DNA from: JBFMFR01 sp040752025
GTDB taxonomy: Bacteria; Chloroflexota; Anaerolineae; Anaerolineales; UBA4823
DNA length: 64,000 bases
Direction: 5' to 3'
NCBI GenBank assembly: GCA_040752025.1
Contig: JBFMFR010000010.1
Coordinates: 66,891-130,890, forward strand
The position numbers and the translations under genes are program-made. How positions within the stretch are numbered: position 1 is the first letter of the stretch; each line of letters starts with the position of its first letter. Below the pieces are notes generated by a model. That model saw only the letters and a list, made by a program, of their open reading frames with translations. It searched no databases and was not told where the DNA came from. Below, in pieces: positions 42,781-52,597 of this stretch.

Positions 42781-44330
42781 TGAAACCCGAATGGCGTCGT
42801 TTTGCCCCTTTGGGGCTGTATCTGGCATTGTTGGCGGTCCTGGTTTCGGCCGGGCTGTACATCGTTCTGCGCGAATGGGGGCTGCCCCTGCAAATCAGCC
42901 TGGGCCTGATTGTGGTTGGCCTGGCTTTGTTCGCTTTTTTGGATCCCGACCGGGTACGCATGGCTTTTACCGGCCGGCAGGCGCGCTACGGCAGCAATGC
43001 CCTGGTGCTGACGGTTGCCTTTGTAGGTATCCTGGTCTTGATCAACTATTTTGTGTATCAGAATTCCAAACGTTGGGATCTGACTGAAGATAAGCAGTAT
43101 ACACTTACCCAGGAAACGCTGGATACTTTGAAGAGCCTGCCTGAGCCGGTTCAGGCGGTGGCTTTCTTTACATCGTCTTACAACCCCGATCAGGCCAAGA
43201 GTTTGCTCGAGCAGTACAAGTACAACGCTGACGGCAAGTTCGATTACGAGTTCGTTGATCCGAATGATAACCCGGTAGCTGCCGAAGAAGCTAAAATCAG
43301 CCGCGACGGCACGATCGTGCTGAAGATGGGCGGTAATCAAGAACCGGTGACTATGGCCAGTGAGCAGGAGCTTACTGGAGCCATCGTGCGCTTGATGAGC
43401 CCTGAGAAAAGGCATGTGTACTTCCTGACCGGGCACGGAGAATACAGCCCAACAGATACTGGCGACCGGGCTTATGCGCAGGTCAAGCGCGCCCTGGAAA
43501 GCAAGAATTATTCTGTGGACCTCTTGAGCCTGCTGGCGACCAACCAGGTTCCAGAGGATGCCAAGGTGGTCGTGATCGCCGGGCCCCGCAAACCACTGGC
43601 TGCTACGGAAGTGGAACTGCTCAAACAGTATGTTGATAATGGCGGTACACTGGTGGTGATGGAAGAGCCCGTGGTAGTCACCGATTACAATGGCGCAGAT
43701 GACCCGCTGTCAGATTACCTGGGCGAGGTATGGGGCATCAAACTTGCGGACGATATGGTTATGGATGCAACCTCGCAGCAACCTTACGCACCGTATGCTG
43801 CTCAATATGGAAGCCACGCCATCACGCAGAAAATGCAGCGGATCACTTCCGTATTTCCGACGGTGCGCAGCGTAACCGTCACCGAAGCGCCCTCAGGGGT
43901 TAGCGCGGTGCAGTTGGTGTTGACCGCGCCGCAGTCCTGGGCCGAAACCAACATAGAAGGCTTGCTGGCCAACCCGCCTCAGGTAGCCTACGACGATGGG
44001 CAGGATCAGATGGGACCGATCTCGTTGGCCGCAGCCGCAGAAGATTTCAACACCAAGGGCAGGGTGGTGGTCTTCGGAGATGCGGACTTTGTGATCGATG
44101 CCAATTACGCTGCATATGGAAACAGTGATCTGTTCATCAACTCGGTAGACTGGGCTGCCGGCCAAGAGCAGTTGATCAGCCTGACTGCCAAACAGAACAC
44201 ACAGCGCTTCCTGGCGCCGCCGCAACGCACGGCCATGAACTTGATCATGCTGGCGACGGTTATCATCCTGCCTGGGCTGTCATTGCTGGCAGGCATTGTC
44301 GTGTGGATCATCCGCAGACGTAGAGGATAA
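42780..44330 (+). CDS. GldG-like auxiliary protein of the ABC system
   Basis: This 516-residue protein has three N-terminal transmembrane helices, a large extracytoplasmic domain (LTEDKQYTLTQETLDTLKSL, then VYFLTGHGEYSP, a ThuA/GATase-like fold) and a final transmembrane helix (LIMLATVIILPGLSLLAGIVVWI split by topology) ending in RRRRG. It matches the 'auxiliary component' found after GldA/F-type ABC genes. It starts on the A of the preceding stop codon. Confidence 0.92.
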   Translation: MKPEWRRFAPLGLYLALLAVLVSAGLYIVLREWGLPLQISLGLIVVGLALFAFLDPDRVRMAFTGRQARYGSNALVLTVAFVGILVLINYFVYQNSKRWDLTEDKQYTLTQETLDTLKSLPEPVQAVAFFTSSYNPDQAKSLLEQYKYNADGKFDYEFVDPNDNPVAAEEAKISRDGTIVLKMGGNQEPVTMASEQELTGAIVRLMSPEKRHVYFLTGHGEYSPTDTGDRAYAQVKRALESKNYSVDLLSLLATNQVPEDAKVVVIAGPRKPLAATEVELLKQYVDNGGTLVVMEEPVVVTDYNGADDPLSDYLGEVWGIKLADDMVMDATSQQPYAPYAAQYGSHAITQKMQRITSVFPTVRSVTVTEAPSGVSAVQLVLTAPQSWAETNIEGLLANPPQVAYDDGQDQMGPISLAAAAEDFNTKGRVVVFGDADFVIDANYAAYGNSDLFINSVDWAAGQEQLISLTAKQNTQRFLAPPQRTAMNLIMLATVIILPGLSLLAGIVVWIIRRRRG

Positions 44331-44335
44331 ATCCT

Positions 44336-44908
44336 ATGATGCGACGTACTACCTGGATCGTTCTGGGTGTTTTTGTAGTTCTGCTGGCGGCGATGCTGTT
44401 CTGGCAGCGGACCAAACAGGCTAACGCACCGGAACCCACGCCAGTTGCTGCCACTGAAGGCGAGTTTTTGCTCAACCTGGGGAACGCTGCGGTTGCGCGT
44501 CTGACGGTGCAGAACGCTGAAGGAGCGACGGTTGTGTTGGAGCGCAGCGAAGAAGGAACCTGGAGGATCATGCAGCCTGAGGTAGCCGCAGCCGACGGTG
44601 CAGCGGTCGATGCCGGCATCACCCAACTGTTGGCGCTGCGAATTCTGTCTACGCCGAGTTCAGTTCCCAGTTTGGATGTTGTGGGATTGGACGCGCCTGC
44701 ATACCGGATTTTGATCGATCTGGATGACGGTAAGCAGGTGGCTGTGAACATTGGTAAGGCAACACCCACGGGTAGCGGTTACTATGTGCTGGCGCCTGAT
44801 CGCATCGTCCACATCGTGGGTAAGTATGGTGTGGATGCGATTACCAAGCTGGCGGATGTACCGCCATTGGCCCCGACAGCTACGCCTGAGGTTATCCCGA
44901 CCCCATAG
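44336..44908 (+). CDS. DUF4340 membrane-anchored protein
   Basis: This 190-residue protein starts at ATG 44336 or 44339. One N-terminal transmembrane helix (TTWIVLGVFVVLLAAMLFW) is followed by a beta-rich domain (ARLTVQNAEGATVVLERSEEGTWRIMQP) typical of DUF4340 and a Pro/Thr-rich end. It is last in the operon, 5 nt after the GldG-like gene, and probably part of the same membrane complex. Confidence 0.88.
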   Translation: MMRRTTWIVLGVFVVLLAAMLFWQRTKQANAPEPTPVAATEGEFLLNLGNAAVARLTVQNAEGATVVLERSEEGTWRIMQPEVAAADGAAVDAGITQLLALRILSTPSSVPSLDVVGLDAPAYRILIDLDDGKQVAVNIGKATPTGSGYYVLAPDRIVHIVGKYGVDAITKLADVPPLAPTATPEVIPTP

Positions 44909-44937
44909 AAAGGTTGGTTCGCGAGAATCAAAGACGT

Positions 44938-44970
44938 TCAGGTGCGGCGTACTTCCCGCGTCGCACCTGA
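44938..44970 (+). terminator. Hairpin after the ABC operon
   Basis: CAGGTGCGGCG pairs with CGTCGCACCTG (one mismatch) around a 9-nt loop, 30 nt after the stop. Confidence 0.65.
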
Positions 44971-45053
44971 TTGTAATCATACCCTGTCTTATGAAGCCGG
45001 TGCATCGAATCACTCTCCAGACATAATGATTTCGTAAAAGTGGAAATTGGGTA

Positions 45054-45082
45054 TTGATTTTGAGTCAAAAAGAGTGTATTCT
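45054..45082 (+). promoter_or_regulatory. Candidate promoter of the sigma factor gene
   Basis: TTGATT (45054-45059) and TATTCT (45077-45082) are separated by 17 nt, about 40 nt before the ATG at 45124. This is a moderate match only. Confidence 0.45.
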
Positions 45083-45123
45083 GAATATGTCTTGTTTCCA
45101 AATTCCAGGGTTTTGGAGTGTAG

Positions 45124-46338
45124 ATGATTGACGAAGAACTTTTGAACGAAATTGACGACCACGATGATCATCCGGCCATCGCGCGCCTGATCGAGTTGGG
45201 TCGGCAGAAGTCGTATGTGACCATTGATGATATCCTGGGTTTCTTCCCGGATGCTGAACAGGATGTGGATCAACTAGAGGAAGCCTTTGCGGCTCTCCTG
45301 AGTGCGGGGATCCCTTATCTGGACGAGACTGTGGCTGGCGGCCCCAGTGATGATGAGCTCGTCGAAGAAGATGAGACCGAGGATGAGATTCGCCCGGACC
45401 TTACTGTAGAAGAAAACTACCTGGCGAATATCGATACGGATGATACGATTGGACTTTACCTGAAAGAAGTCGGTCGGGTGCCTTTGTTGACGGCTGAAGA
45501 AGAAGTCGAACTGGCGCAGCGTATCGAGCGTGGCCGGCTGGCACGTGAGGAACTGGCCAAAGGTAATGTCAGTCCGCGCCGCCGCCAGGAACTGCAGCGC
45601 TTGATCGAAGACGGTTGGGCGGCGCGCGAACACCTGATCACGGCCAACTCGCGCCTGGTGATCAGTGTGGCGAAGAAATACATGGGGCGCGGGGTGCCAT
45701 TTCTGGATTTGATCCAGGAAGGTAACATTGGTTTGATCCGCGCTGCCAAGAAGTTCGATTACCGCCGCGGCCATAAGTTCAGCACGTATGCTACCTGGTG
45801 GATCCGCCAGGCTGTGACGCGTGCCATCGCCGATCAGGGACGCACCATCCGGGTGCCGGTGCATATGGGCGATCAGATCAACAAGCTGCTGCGCGTGCAG
45901 CACCAGTTGACCCAACGCCTGGGGCGCGACCCCTCAGTGGAAGAACTGGCGGAAGCTCTGGACGTGACTCCCCAAAAGGTGGAGAACATGATCCAGGTGG
46001 CGCGCCGGCCTCTCTCCCTGGAAACCCCCACGGACGATGAAGAAGACTCGGTGTTGGGTGATTTCATCCAGGATGAGGAAGTGCCTGCGCCGGACGAGAC
46101 GGCTACTTATAACCTGTTGCGCGAGCACCTGGAGAGCGTCTTGAACGCACTGCCGCCGCGCGAAGTGCGCATTTTGCAGTTACGTTATGGTCTATTGGAT
46201 GGGCAGGCTTACACGCTGGAAGAAGTGGGCCGCAAGATGGGCGTCACCCGCGAACGCGTGCGCCAGATCGAGGCCCAGGCGCTAAGCCGCCTGCGCCATC
46301 CGGCCATCCGGCGCAAATTGCGCGAGTACCTGGGATAA
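45124..46338 (+). CDS. rpoD: Primary RNA polymerase sigma factor (RpoD/SigA family)
   Basis: This 404-residue protein has sigma 1.1-like acidic N-terminus (VTIDDILGFFPDAEQDVDQLEEAFAAL), region 1.2 (DTIGLYLKEVGRVPLLTAEEEVELAQRIE), region 2 (ANSRLVISVAKKYMGRGVPFLDLIQEGNIGL... FSTYATWWIRQAVTRAI), region 3 (HMGDQINKLLRVQHQL) and region 4 (TLEEVGRKMGVTRERVRQIEAQALSRLRHP). Region 4 and the 2.4 promoter-reading residues are those of housekeeping sigmas, matching the TATAAT/TTGACA-type promoters seen in the window. Other RpoD paralogues could exist outside the window. Confidence 0.93.
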   Translation: MIDEELLNEIDDHDDHPAIARLIELGRQKSYVTIDDILGFFPDAEQDVDQLEEAFAALLSAGIPYLDETVAGGPSDDELVEEDETEDEIRPDLTVEENYLANIDTDDTIGLYLKEVGRVPLLTAEEEVELAQRIERGRLAREELAKGNVSPRRRQELQRLIEDGWAAREHLITANSRLVISVAKKYMGRGVPFLDLIQEGNIGLIRAAKKFDYRRGHKFSTYATWWIRQAVTRAIADQGRTIRVPVHMGDQINKLLRVQHQLTQRLGRDPSVEELAEALDVTPQKVENMIQVARRPLSLETPTDDEEDSVLGDFIQDEEVPAPDETATYNLLREHLESVLNALPPREVRILQLRYGLLDGQAYTLEEVGRKMGVTRERVRQIEAQALSRLRHPAIRRKLREYLG

Positions 46339-46360
46339 CCTGCAAGATCCGAGAATAGGG

Positions 46361-46392
46361 ACCGGCGGCCTGCCAATCAGGCTGCCGGTTTT
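46361..46392 (+). terminator. Intrinsic terminator after the sigma factor gene
   Basis: ACCGGCGGCCTG (46361-46372) pairs with CAGGCTGCCGGT (46378-46389) with one mismatch and is followed by TTT. Confidence 0.85.
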
Positions 46393-46401
46393 CGCGTGCG
46401 A

Positions 46402-47307
46402 TCACTGTTTGCGCGCGGCCACCTGCATCTCGCCCATGGCGAAGTGGATCGACAGGCGTTTCAAGCGGTCGCTTTTCAGGAACACCTGAGCGCTGCTTTT
46501 GAGTATCCCAGGGTATTGGGCGGCGCGCCTGAGTACGTTTTCTATAGAAAACCACACGTAGTTTGGACGCACCGATATCATTTCGAACCCCGTTTTGGCT
46601 AACGTGGCTTGTAAAGTAGCGGGCGAGTAATACCAGAGATGTTCGCGCAGCAGCAGTACCCAGCGCCGGCCCATCCAATGCGCTTGCCAGCTATCGATAT
46701 TGGGAACATTCAGGAAAAGCCAGCCGCCAGGCGACAGCCAGGCCTCCAATCGTTGCAGAACCTGCGTGGGACTGGCAACATGTTCCAGGACGTCCCACAG
46801 GGTGACGGCTTCAAAGGCCTGTGGAGCGAAGTCGATTTCTTCCAGGGCTGCTGGGTGGATTTGGGCGCCGGGCAGGCGCTGCTGGGCGAGCTGAGCAGCC
46901 CAGGTTGAAGGTTCGATCCCGGTAACCTGCCAACCGGCGGCCTGTGCCTCTGCCAGGAAGAAGCCCGTCGAACAGCCCACATCCAGCAGCCTGGCAGCAG
47001 GCGAAAGGTGTCGGTTGACGAATTTCAGATGATCCAGCGCGGTGCGCCGCCGATTGTGTTCTTCTATATCGTAAACCGGGTCCTGCAAGGCGGTGTATAC
47101 CTGGCGCAGGGTCTCCGGATCGTCGCGTGGGTTGGTCATTACCAGGCCGCACTCCTGGCAGCGCACGATCTGCAAGTGCCCGGCGTGCAGGCGTGATGAG
47201 GAATAATAGAGAGCGGGATCGCTGGAAGTGGCTGGGATGGTGGCGTGATAACGTACCTCGAAGGCTGTCCCGCCGCACAGATCACAGGCAGCTTCAAGCA
47301 GCGCCAT
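46402..47307 (-). CDS. Class I SAM-dependent methyltransferase with N-terminal zinc-binding part
   Basis: This 301-residue protein has two CxxC pairs (CDLCG, CQECG) near 8-55 that form a zinc ribbon, as in sugar methyltransferases with MT-13-like N-termini. The SAM motif LLDVGCSTGFFLAEA is at about 107-121, followed by VTLWDVLEHVASP and PGGWLFLNVPNID. It overlaps the end of the FAD-oxidoreductase gene by 14 nt and is last in a five-gene minus-strand operon. A role in methylating a glycan or lipid carrier fits the context. Confidence 0.9.
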   Translation of the reverse strand: MALLEAACDLCGGTAFEVRYHATIPATSSDPALYYSSSRLHAGHLQIVRCQECGLVMTNPRDDPETLRQVYTALQDPVYDIEEHNRRRTALDHLKFVNRHLSPAARLLDVGCSTGFFLAEAQAAGWQVTGIEPSTWAAQLAQQRLPGAQIHPAALEEIDFAPQAFEAVTLWDVLEHVASPTQVLQRLEAWLSPGGWLFLNVPNIDSWQAHWMGRRWVLLLREHLWYYSPATLQATLAKTGFEMISVRPNYVWFSIENVLRRAAQYPGILKSSAQVFLKSDRLKRLSIHFAMGEMQVAARKQ

Positions 47308-48649
47308 GCAGATCCTCGAGGATCGCCTGAGCCGCAGCGCGCCCCTGGCGGATAGCGGCGCTGATCGTGCGGTCCTCCGGGTAGAACTGGGTGGAGTCGG
47401 TCAAATACAGGCCCTGAAGGGGTGAGCGTATGCCTGGCATCAGCTCTGCAAAGCCGGTGGTGCAGATCGCCTGAGCATAGGGTGTGCGGAAGACGAAGCG
47501 TTCTTTGATCCAGCTTTCATCGAAGGCGGGATTGACCTGCTTCAGCATGGGAATATACTCATCGAACAAGGCTGCATCACTGAAGCCATAACGGGGTTCG
47601 CTGGTGGGCAGGTAAAATGGGATGTAAATCAGGTTCAGACCTGCGTTCTGCAGGTTGCGGTTCAAATTGGTTTGTTCGATGATGCCGTTAAAGCTGATGT
47701 GGGGATCGTTGATATTCATCCAGAAGTTACGGCTGAAGGAGCGCTTCAGGCTCATTATAGCGCACACCACGCCGATGTATTGGATTTGGCTGGCTTTAGT
47801 GAAATACGGGATGGAGGGTACATCCAATAAACGGTTGATAGCGGGCAGCGACAGGGTGGATAGAACCGCATCGCATTCAAAGCGCCCGGCTTGTGAATTG
47901 ACCGCGGTAACCCGATCCTGAAGGATCTCGATGGACTGTACCGGGACCTGCTGGTGCAGATCTGCTGATGGCTGGGATTCCAGCCAATGCGTCAGATGAT
48001 TGACCAGGGTGGTGGAGCCGTTCTCGAGATATCCGAAAGACTCGCGCTCCCACAGGCGGCGGCGCGAGCGCGCCACTCGCCAGATGCGGTGCCAGACCCA
48101 GGCGGCGGAAATCCTGTCGTGATATTCGCCGAACTTAATGCGCAGTAAGGGATGCCAGATAACATTATAAGCCTGTTCGCCGATATTTTCGATCAACCAG
48201 GGCTTGGCGGGGATCTGGTCAAGCCAGCGCCATTGAGAGCGGTAGCGCGACTGCACGATGTGCAGCCCGAAACGCATGCGTTGCAGCCAGGGCACAGCCG
48301 AGAAGCGCAGCAGATCGAAGGGAGTGCCGAACGAATACAAGCGGTTGTTGTGGAAGAAGGCAGTATGCGTCTGTCGCCAATGGAGCTTATCGTCCAACCC
48401 CAATTCATGAATGAAATCGGTCAGGTCCCAATCGGAGCGGCAGATGAAGTGGTAGAAACGCTCGATGCTCTGCCCTTCCAGTTGGAAGGAGCTTGCCAGC
48501 CCACCCAGGAAAGGAGCCGCCTCCAACAGAGTGACGCACAGCCCGGCGCGCAGCAGGTCGTAGCTGGCGGCCAGTCCCGCCAGTCCGGCTCCGATGACAA
48601 CGATGTGTTTGGATTGGATATTGTGCGTGTTTGCCATGGCCGGGGTCAT
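47294..48649 (-). CDS. FAD-dependent oxidoreductase (protoporphyrinogen-oxidase / UDP-galactopyranose-mutase-like fold)
   Basis: This 451-residue protein has dinucleotide motif VVIGAGLAGLAASYDLLRAG near the start and a second FAD sequence GLYLTDSTQFYPEDRTISAAIRQGR split near the C-terminus. The start is ATG 48649, overlapping the upstream stop as ATGA; ATG 48637 is an alternative. Proteins of this type are common in surface-polysaccharide loci. The reaction is unknown. Confidence 0.88.
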   Translation of the reverse strand: MTPAMANTHNIQSKHIVVIGAGLAGLAASYDLLRAGLCVTLLEAAPFLGGLASSFQLEGQSIERFYHFICRSDWDLTDFIHELGLDDKLHWRQTHTAFFHNNRLYSFGTPFDLLRFSAVPWLQRMRFGLHIVQSRYRSQWRWLDQIPAKPWLIENIGEQAYNVIWHPLLRIKFGEYHDRISAAWVWHRIWRVARSRRRLWERESFGYLENGSTTLVNHLTHWLESQPSADLHQQVPVQSIEILQDRVTAVNSQAGRFECDAVLSTLSLPAINRLLDVPSIPYFTKASQIQYIGVVCAIMSLKRSFSRNFWMNINDPHISFNGIIEQTNLNRNLQNAGLNLIYIPFYLPTSEPRYGFSDAALFDEYIPMLKQVNPAFDESWIKERFVFRTPYAQAICTTGFAELMPGIRSPLQGLYLTDSTQFYPEDRTISAAIRQGRAAAQAILEDLHGAA

Positions 48650-49626
48650 TCTGGTGATGGTCTGGAAAAGGGCGGGACGCCGCGCTTTTGGAGCCAGGTG
48701 CGTGCAACCGGCCAGTACAGCCAGATCAGCATCAGGATGGACATTAAGGCGATGCCATTCCAGGCCAGGCGGGTGCCGATCAATGAAGGCAGGTAGCCCA
48801 GGAAGCCGAACAGGTAAGCCCACCAGGGGACGGCAAAACATAACAACAGGATCGTGCTGTAGTAGGGCATGTAAGGCGAAACCAGGTATGCCGTAGCAGT
48901 CAGCGCGATCAGGCGCTGTTCACGGCTCAGAGGCACCAACACGGCAGGGATGAACAGCGGTAGCGCCCATATTCCCAGGGATGCATTCCAAGGCCCGTGA
49001 TGCTGGTCGCCCACGAAGCCAAAGATGCCCTGCCAGTACCAAACAGGCCAGGGGCCCCAAATGAGGATCGAGAGGGCGAACAGGGCCAGCATAGCTACGA
49101 GGGATTTCCAGCGATCTCGCCCGCTCCACCACCACAAGGCCACGACCGTGATGAATCCAATTTGTGGCTTGAAGGATGCCAGGGTCAGGGCCAGGAACAT
49201 CAACAGCCAGGATTTTTTTTGCAAGGCGAACCAGCCGATGACCACGGCCAATATTCCCCACACCTCGATCTGGCCCCACCACAGGACCCACATCATGTGG
49301 GCGGAGAGCAGGATCGGAATTGGCTTACCACCCAGCATGTAGGTGCCGTAAACGGTCCCGACCAGGGTGGCGAGCAGAAATACCAGGTAGCCAGCGCGCC
49401 CCGGCAAGCTGACGAATGGGGCCATGAAGGGCGCTAACCAGGGCGGGTTGAGCGTCCACGGACGGATCGCTACGCTCTCCAGGCGCTCGGGCTCCATGAC
49501 CATCCAGGTGTAACAGCGTTTGTAATCATCCCCTGGAGCGATAAATGCATACACGATCCAAACCGCAATCACTACTAATATAATGGCCAGCCAATGTTTG
49601 CGCGACCAACTCGAAGCGACCATCAT
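48646..49626 (-). CDS. Polytopic membrane protein, GT87/DUF2029-like mannosyltransferase
   Basis: This 326-residue protein has about nine hydrophobic segments. It has the GT87-like features of a short luminal loop after the first helix (APGDDYKRCYTW) and KPQIG in the middle (ASFKPQIGFIT), where the family has a conserved KP. The start is ATG 49626, overlapping the previous stop as ATGA. It is probably a polyprenyl-phosphate-sugar-dependent transferase in the cell-envelope glycan pathway. Confidence 0.8.
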   Translation of the reverse strand: MMVASSWSRKHWLAIILVVIAVWIVYAFIAPGDDYKRCYTWMVMEPERLESVAIRPWTLNPPWLAPFMAPFVSLPGRAGYLVFLLATLVGTVYGTYMLGGKPIPILLSAHMMWVLWWGQIEVWGILAVVIGWFALQKKSWLLMFLALTLASFKPQIGFITVVALWWWSGRDRWKSLVAMLALFALSILIWGPWPVWYWQGIFGFVGDQHHGPWNASLGIWALPLFIPAVLVPLSREQRLIALTATAYLVSPYMPYYSTILLLCFAVPWWAYLFGFLGYLPSLIGTRLAWNGIALMSILMLIWLYWPVARTWLQKRGVPPFSRPSPE

Positions 49627-50921
49627 TCTCGCGACCCCTTCTTGCCCAATCTGCCGCCGATGGCATAGGCTGACCACAGGCAGACGAAGGGCAATAACGG
49701 CATGACATAACGCTGCCACGGCAATGGCACGGCCAGGATCAGAATCAGCGCCTGCAACAAGGTAGCGCTCAGCAGCAACAGGATCGTTTTGCGCCGGGCC
49801 GCCCCAGTCTTGGGGATTGCCAGCAGGGCAGTCGCTAAGCCAAACAAAGTCAGCACCATGAAAAGACCCGCGCCGATGAGATTGCGCAGTAAATTGTGAC
49901 CGGGGATTGCCAGATACGCTGCTTCTGCTGGCGCTGTTTCATCCTGGTAGTTCCCTACCTCAGCGAAAGCCGGCGGCGCCAGGTAGAGGTTGGCAACCAG
50001 TACGAGTATGCGCTTCCCGGGCGAATCCAGCACATGTTCAGGAGCCAATCGCTGCGTATCTGCAACTTGGCGCTGCAGCAAGTCCTGGCGTTGTTCCCAG
50101 GCGATTTTGGATGCCTGGATTGGCGAACGCCACAGCAAAGGGTTCAGTGCCAGGGTAACCAGGATGAAGACGCCTAAATACTGCGCCAGGCCGCTGGCGG
50201 CGCGGCGCAGGCGTCCCTCGCTGCCGGACGGAGGCCAGGCAACTGCCAACAGGCCGACTGGCAACAGGGCCAGCGCGGATTGCTTGGCGGCGAAGGCCAA
50301 AGCCATACCCAGGCCCGCCAGCCAGGGTCGGCGGTTGGCCTGTAAAAAGGTCCACATGGCAAAAAGGATCCCCAGGGTTAAAGCGCCTTCGGCCATGGCG
50401 CGGCGGTTGTGGAGCAGAACCAGGGCGTTGAGGCCCAGCAGGCCGGCTGCCAGCACGCCAGTTGGCGCGCCTCCCAGGTTCGATCCGATCAGATAGAGCA
50501 GGCACACGCTGAGGGGCAGCAGTAAAGTGATCGCCAGCCGACCGGCAAACAGCAAACCTGGATCGGGCAGTGCACCGGCAAGCCGGTTTTCTTCCCAGGT
50601 CTTCGACCAGTCCCAATCTACGGGCAAAGCTGACTTGCCAGCCAGCCAACGTCCCAGGCCTAATAAATAGCGTGTGAATGGGGCATCCAGTTGGCGGTAG
50701 TGCATGTGCAAATCATCGGCGCGATCAGGAGACCAGGCCATCGAAAGCGGATTGGTGAAAAGCAATTCGAAGTCGCTGCTGTTGTAGAACTGCGTGCTCT
50801 CGTCCGGATGGAAAGGCACACTGGATATGCCCCAAACGAAGTATGCGCTGAGCAAGATCAATGGGATTACGAGTAACCATGCGCGCAGGCGAGTGGGGGC
50901 TGGGGTTTCGGCTTTATCCAT
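49623..50921 (-). CDS. GT39/PMT-like polytopic glycosyltransferase
   Basis: This 432-residue GT-C protein has at least nine transmembrane segments. The first extracytoplasmic loop has PFHPDESTQFY, the acidic motif (DE) expected of GT-C catalytic loops, and later NRRAMAEGAL, typical of PMT-like transferases. The start is ATG 50921, 13 nt after the preceding gene's stop. It transfers sugar from a lipid carrier to an unknown acceptor (inferred). Confidence 0.87.
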   Translation of the reverse strand: MDKAETPAPTRLRAWLLVIPLILLSAYFVWGISSVPFHPDESTQFYNSSDFELLFTNPLSMAWSPDRADDLHMHYRQLDAPFTRYLLGLGRWLAGKSALPVDWDWSKTWEENRLAGALPDPGLLFAGRLAITLLLPLSVCLLYLIGSNLGGAPTGVLAAGLLGLNALVLLHNRRAMAEGALTLGILFAMWTFLQANRRPWLAGLGMALAFAAKQSALALLPVGLLAVAWPPSGSEGRLRRAASGLAQYLGVFILVTLALNPLLWRSPIQASKIAWEQRQDLLQRQVADTQRLAPEHVLDSPGKRILVLVANLYLAPPAFAEVGNYQDETAPAEAAYLAIPGHNLLRNLIGAGLFMVLTLFGLATALLAIPKTGAARRKTILLLLSATLLQALILILAVPLPWQRYVMPLLPFVCLWSAYAIGGRLGKKGSRE

Positions 50922-50934
50922 TTAGGCCTCTCAT

Positions 50935-52560
50935 TTACCGTTTGCGCTCCAGGATCAACATACCGTCGCTGCCGTAGATATCTGTGGAGAGTTTATCACG
51001 CAATTGATAATTCTCCCAGAAGCGGGTGTCTTTGAGCAGTCCGGCGCGCCCGTATACTTCCAAGATAATGATGTAATCGGGCAGGTTCTCCAGGATCAGC
51101 TCGGGGGGGATAGCGTAGTTGATCACGAATAAGTCCGCGTCAGCCGGGTAGTAGTTGGTGGAGATGGGTGAATTCAATCCCACTGTATCGAGAATGCGCA
51201 TGGAAGTGTAATATCCCAGCACGCCTACGTCTCCAGCGGCGAGGACGGGCGAGGTTTCATCGAGCTGCTCGGGTGAGGGGGGCAGCAAACTGGCAGCCTG
51301 GCGGTATAGCAATTCGAGCTTGAACCAGGCCATTTCGGGAGCCGGGCGGCGGGAGCCGTGGTCGGGCGTCAACGTCCAGCCGCGCAGTGAGAGCAAAACT
51401 GGTGTCAGGAGCACGAAGAAGACCAGGGCCGCTTGCTGTAACCGGCCCAATTCGATTGGCGATTGGGCTTGATTGGGGGCGATCTTGCCTTTCCTAAATC
51501 TGCCTAGCTGCGTGGTCAGGATCTGCTGCAAACCGGTCAGGATAACCAGGAAATAAACTGGTAAAGGCGGCGTCAGGTACCAGCGAAAAATCAAAGGGTT
51601 AGGGATGGCGAAGGTGATCAAGTAAAACCAGGGGAAGGCCAGGAAGGGCCAGGCATGCGGCGCAGCTTTCCAGGCTTTGCGCGCCCCAACCAGATAGAAA
51701 AAGGGATAGATGAATAAGCCGACGCCTATCCAGGGGATGCCGAAAGTCAGGTGGCCCAGGAAGGGAGTGGTATAGTGCTGCACCAGGCGGGTGAGGGCGC
51801 TCAGCGGTTCCAGGCGATACGCTAGACTCTTAGCGGCGATGGAGTGCGGCAATAGGTTGCCAAAATACAGGTAAGCGAACGTGAACCAGCCCAGGCAGGG
51901 CAACAGGAAGGCCAGGATTTCGGTGGCGATGCCTCTGCAGACACGGCGCGAAAGCGAGCGGCGAGAAATCCAGATTTGCCAGGCGCGATCCACGGCCAGC
52001 GGGCCGAGCAAGATCAATGCATCCGGACGGGTGAGCAAAGCCAGCGCTGCCAGGAACGTTGCCAGGATGCGGCGCTCAGCCAGGTGGGCGGCGACCGTGG
52101 CTGTCAACAAGAGCACATACAGACTGGTTTCCAGGCCTCCGATGGCGAAGGTAACGCTGAAAGGCGCAATTGCCCAGGCGAGAGCCGCTCCCAGCCCGGC
52201 CAGATGTGCGTCGAATTTACGCCCCAATTGCAGCAGCAGCATGGCGGTGAATCCATCTGCGACAGCATTGAGCAGCAGGGCAATCTGGGGGAAGGGGGCG
52301 CCCGGGCCACCTGTCATGAAACCAATCGAAGTGAGCAACAGGGCGTAGAGCGGCGTAGTGGTCCCTAAAACGCGCTCGCCGGGGTTGTACACAAAGCCAT
52401 TCCCGGCTAAAATATTCCTGGCGTAGCGGAAAGTGATGTAAGAATCATCGATTGTGCGCGCGCCAGGCAGCAGGCGCGCGGCTACGGCCAGGGAAAAAAC
52501 GAAAATGAGCAGCAGGCGCAGATCGAACGAGTTTCGAGATGGCGGTTTGGGCCTGAGCAT
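50935..52560 (-). CDS. Polytopic GT-C glycosyltransferase
   Basis: This 541-residue protein starts at ATG 52560. The first loop holds ARTIDDSYITFRYARNILAG with the conserved DD/DS and YARN elements, followed by TTTPLYALLL. Multiple helices follow, then a C-terminal extracytoplasmic domain with AAGDVGVLGYYTS and ILDTVGLNSP. The same pattern occurs in the gene at 62331, so the two are paralogues. It is first in the minus-strand operon and divergent from 52598 across only 37 nt. Confidence 0.87.
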   Translation of the reverse strand: MLRPKPPSRNSFDLRLLLIFVFSLAVAARLLPGARTIDDSYITFRYARNILAGNGFVYNPGERVLGTTTPLYALLLTSIGFMTGGPGAPFPQIALLLNAVADGFTAMLLLQLGRKFDAHLAGLGAALAWAIAPFSVTFAIGGLETSLYVLLLTATVAAHLAERRILATFLAALALLTRPDALILLGPLAVDRAWQIWISRRSLSRRVCRGIATEILAFLLPCLGWFTFAYLYFGNLLPHSIAAKSLAYRLEPLSALTRLVQHYTTPFLGHLTFGIPWIGVGLFIYPFFYLVGARKAWKAAPHAWPFLAFPWFYLITFAIPNPLIFRWYLTPPLPVYFLVILTGLQQILTTQLGRFRKGKIAPNQAQSPIELGRLQQAALVFFVLLTPVLLSLRGWTLTPDHGSRRPAPEMAWFKLELLYRQAASLLPPSPEQLDETSPVLAAGDVGVLGYYTSMRILDTVGLNSPISTNYYPADADLFVINYAIPPELILENLPDYIIILEVYGRAGLLKDTRFWENYQLRDKLSTDIYGSDGMLILERKR

Positions 52561-52597
52561 GCTCGAATTATATACTGAAAATACAGGATGGCCCGAA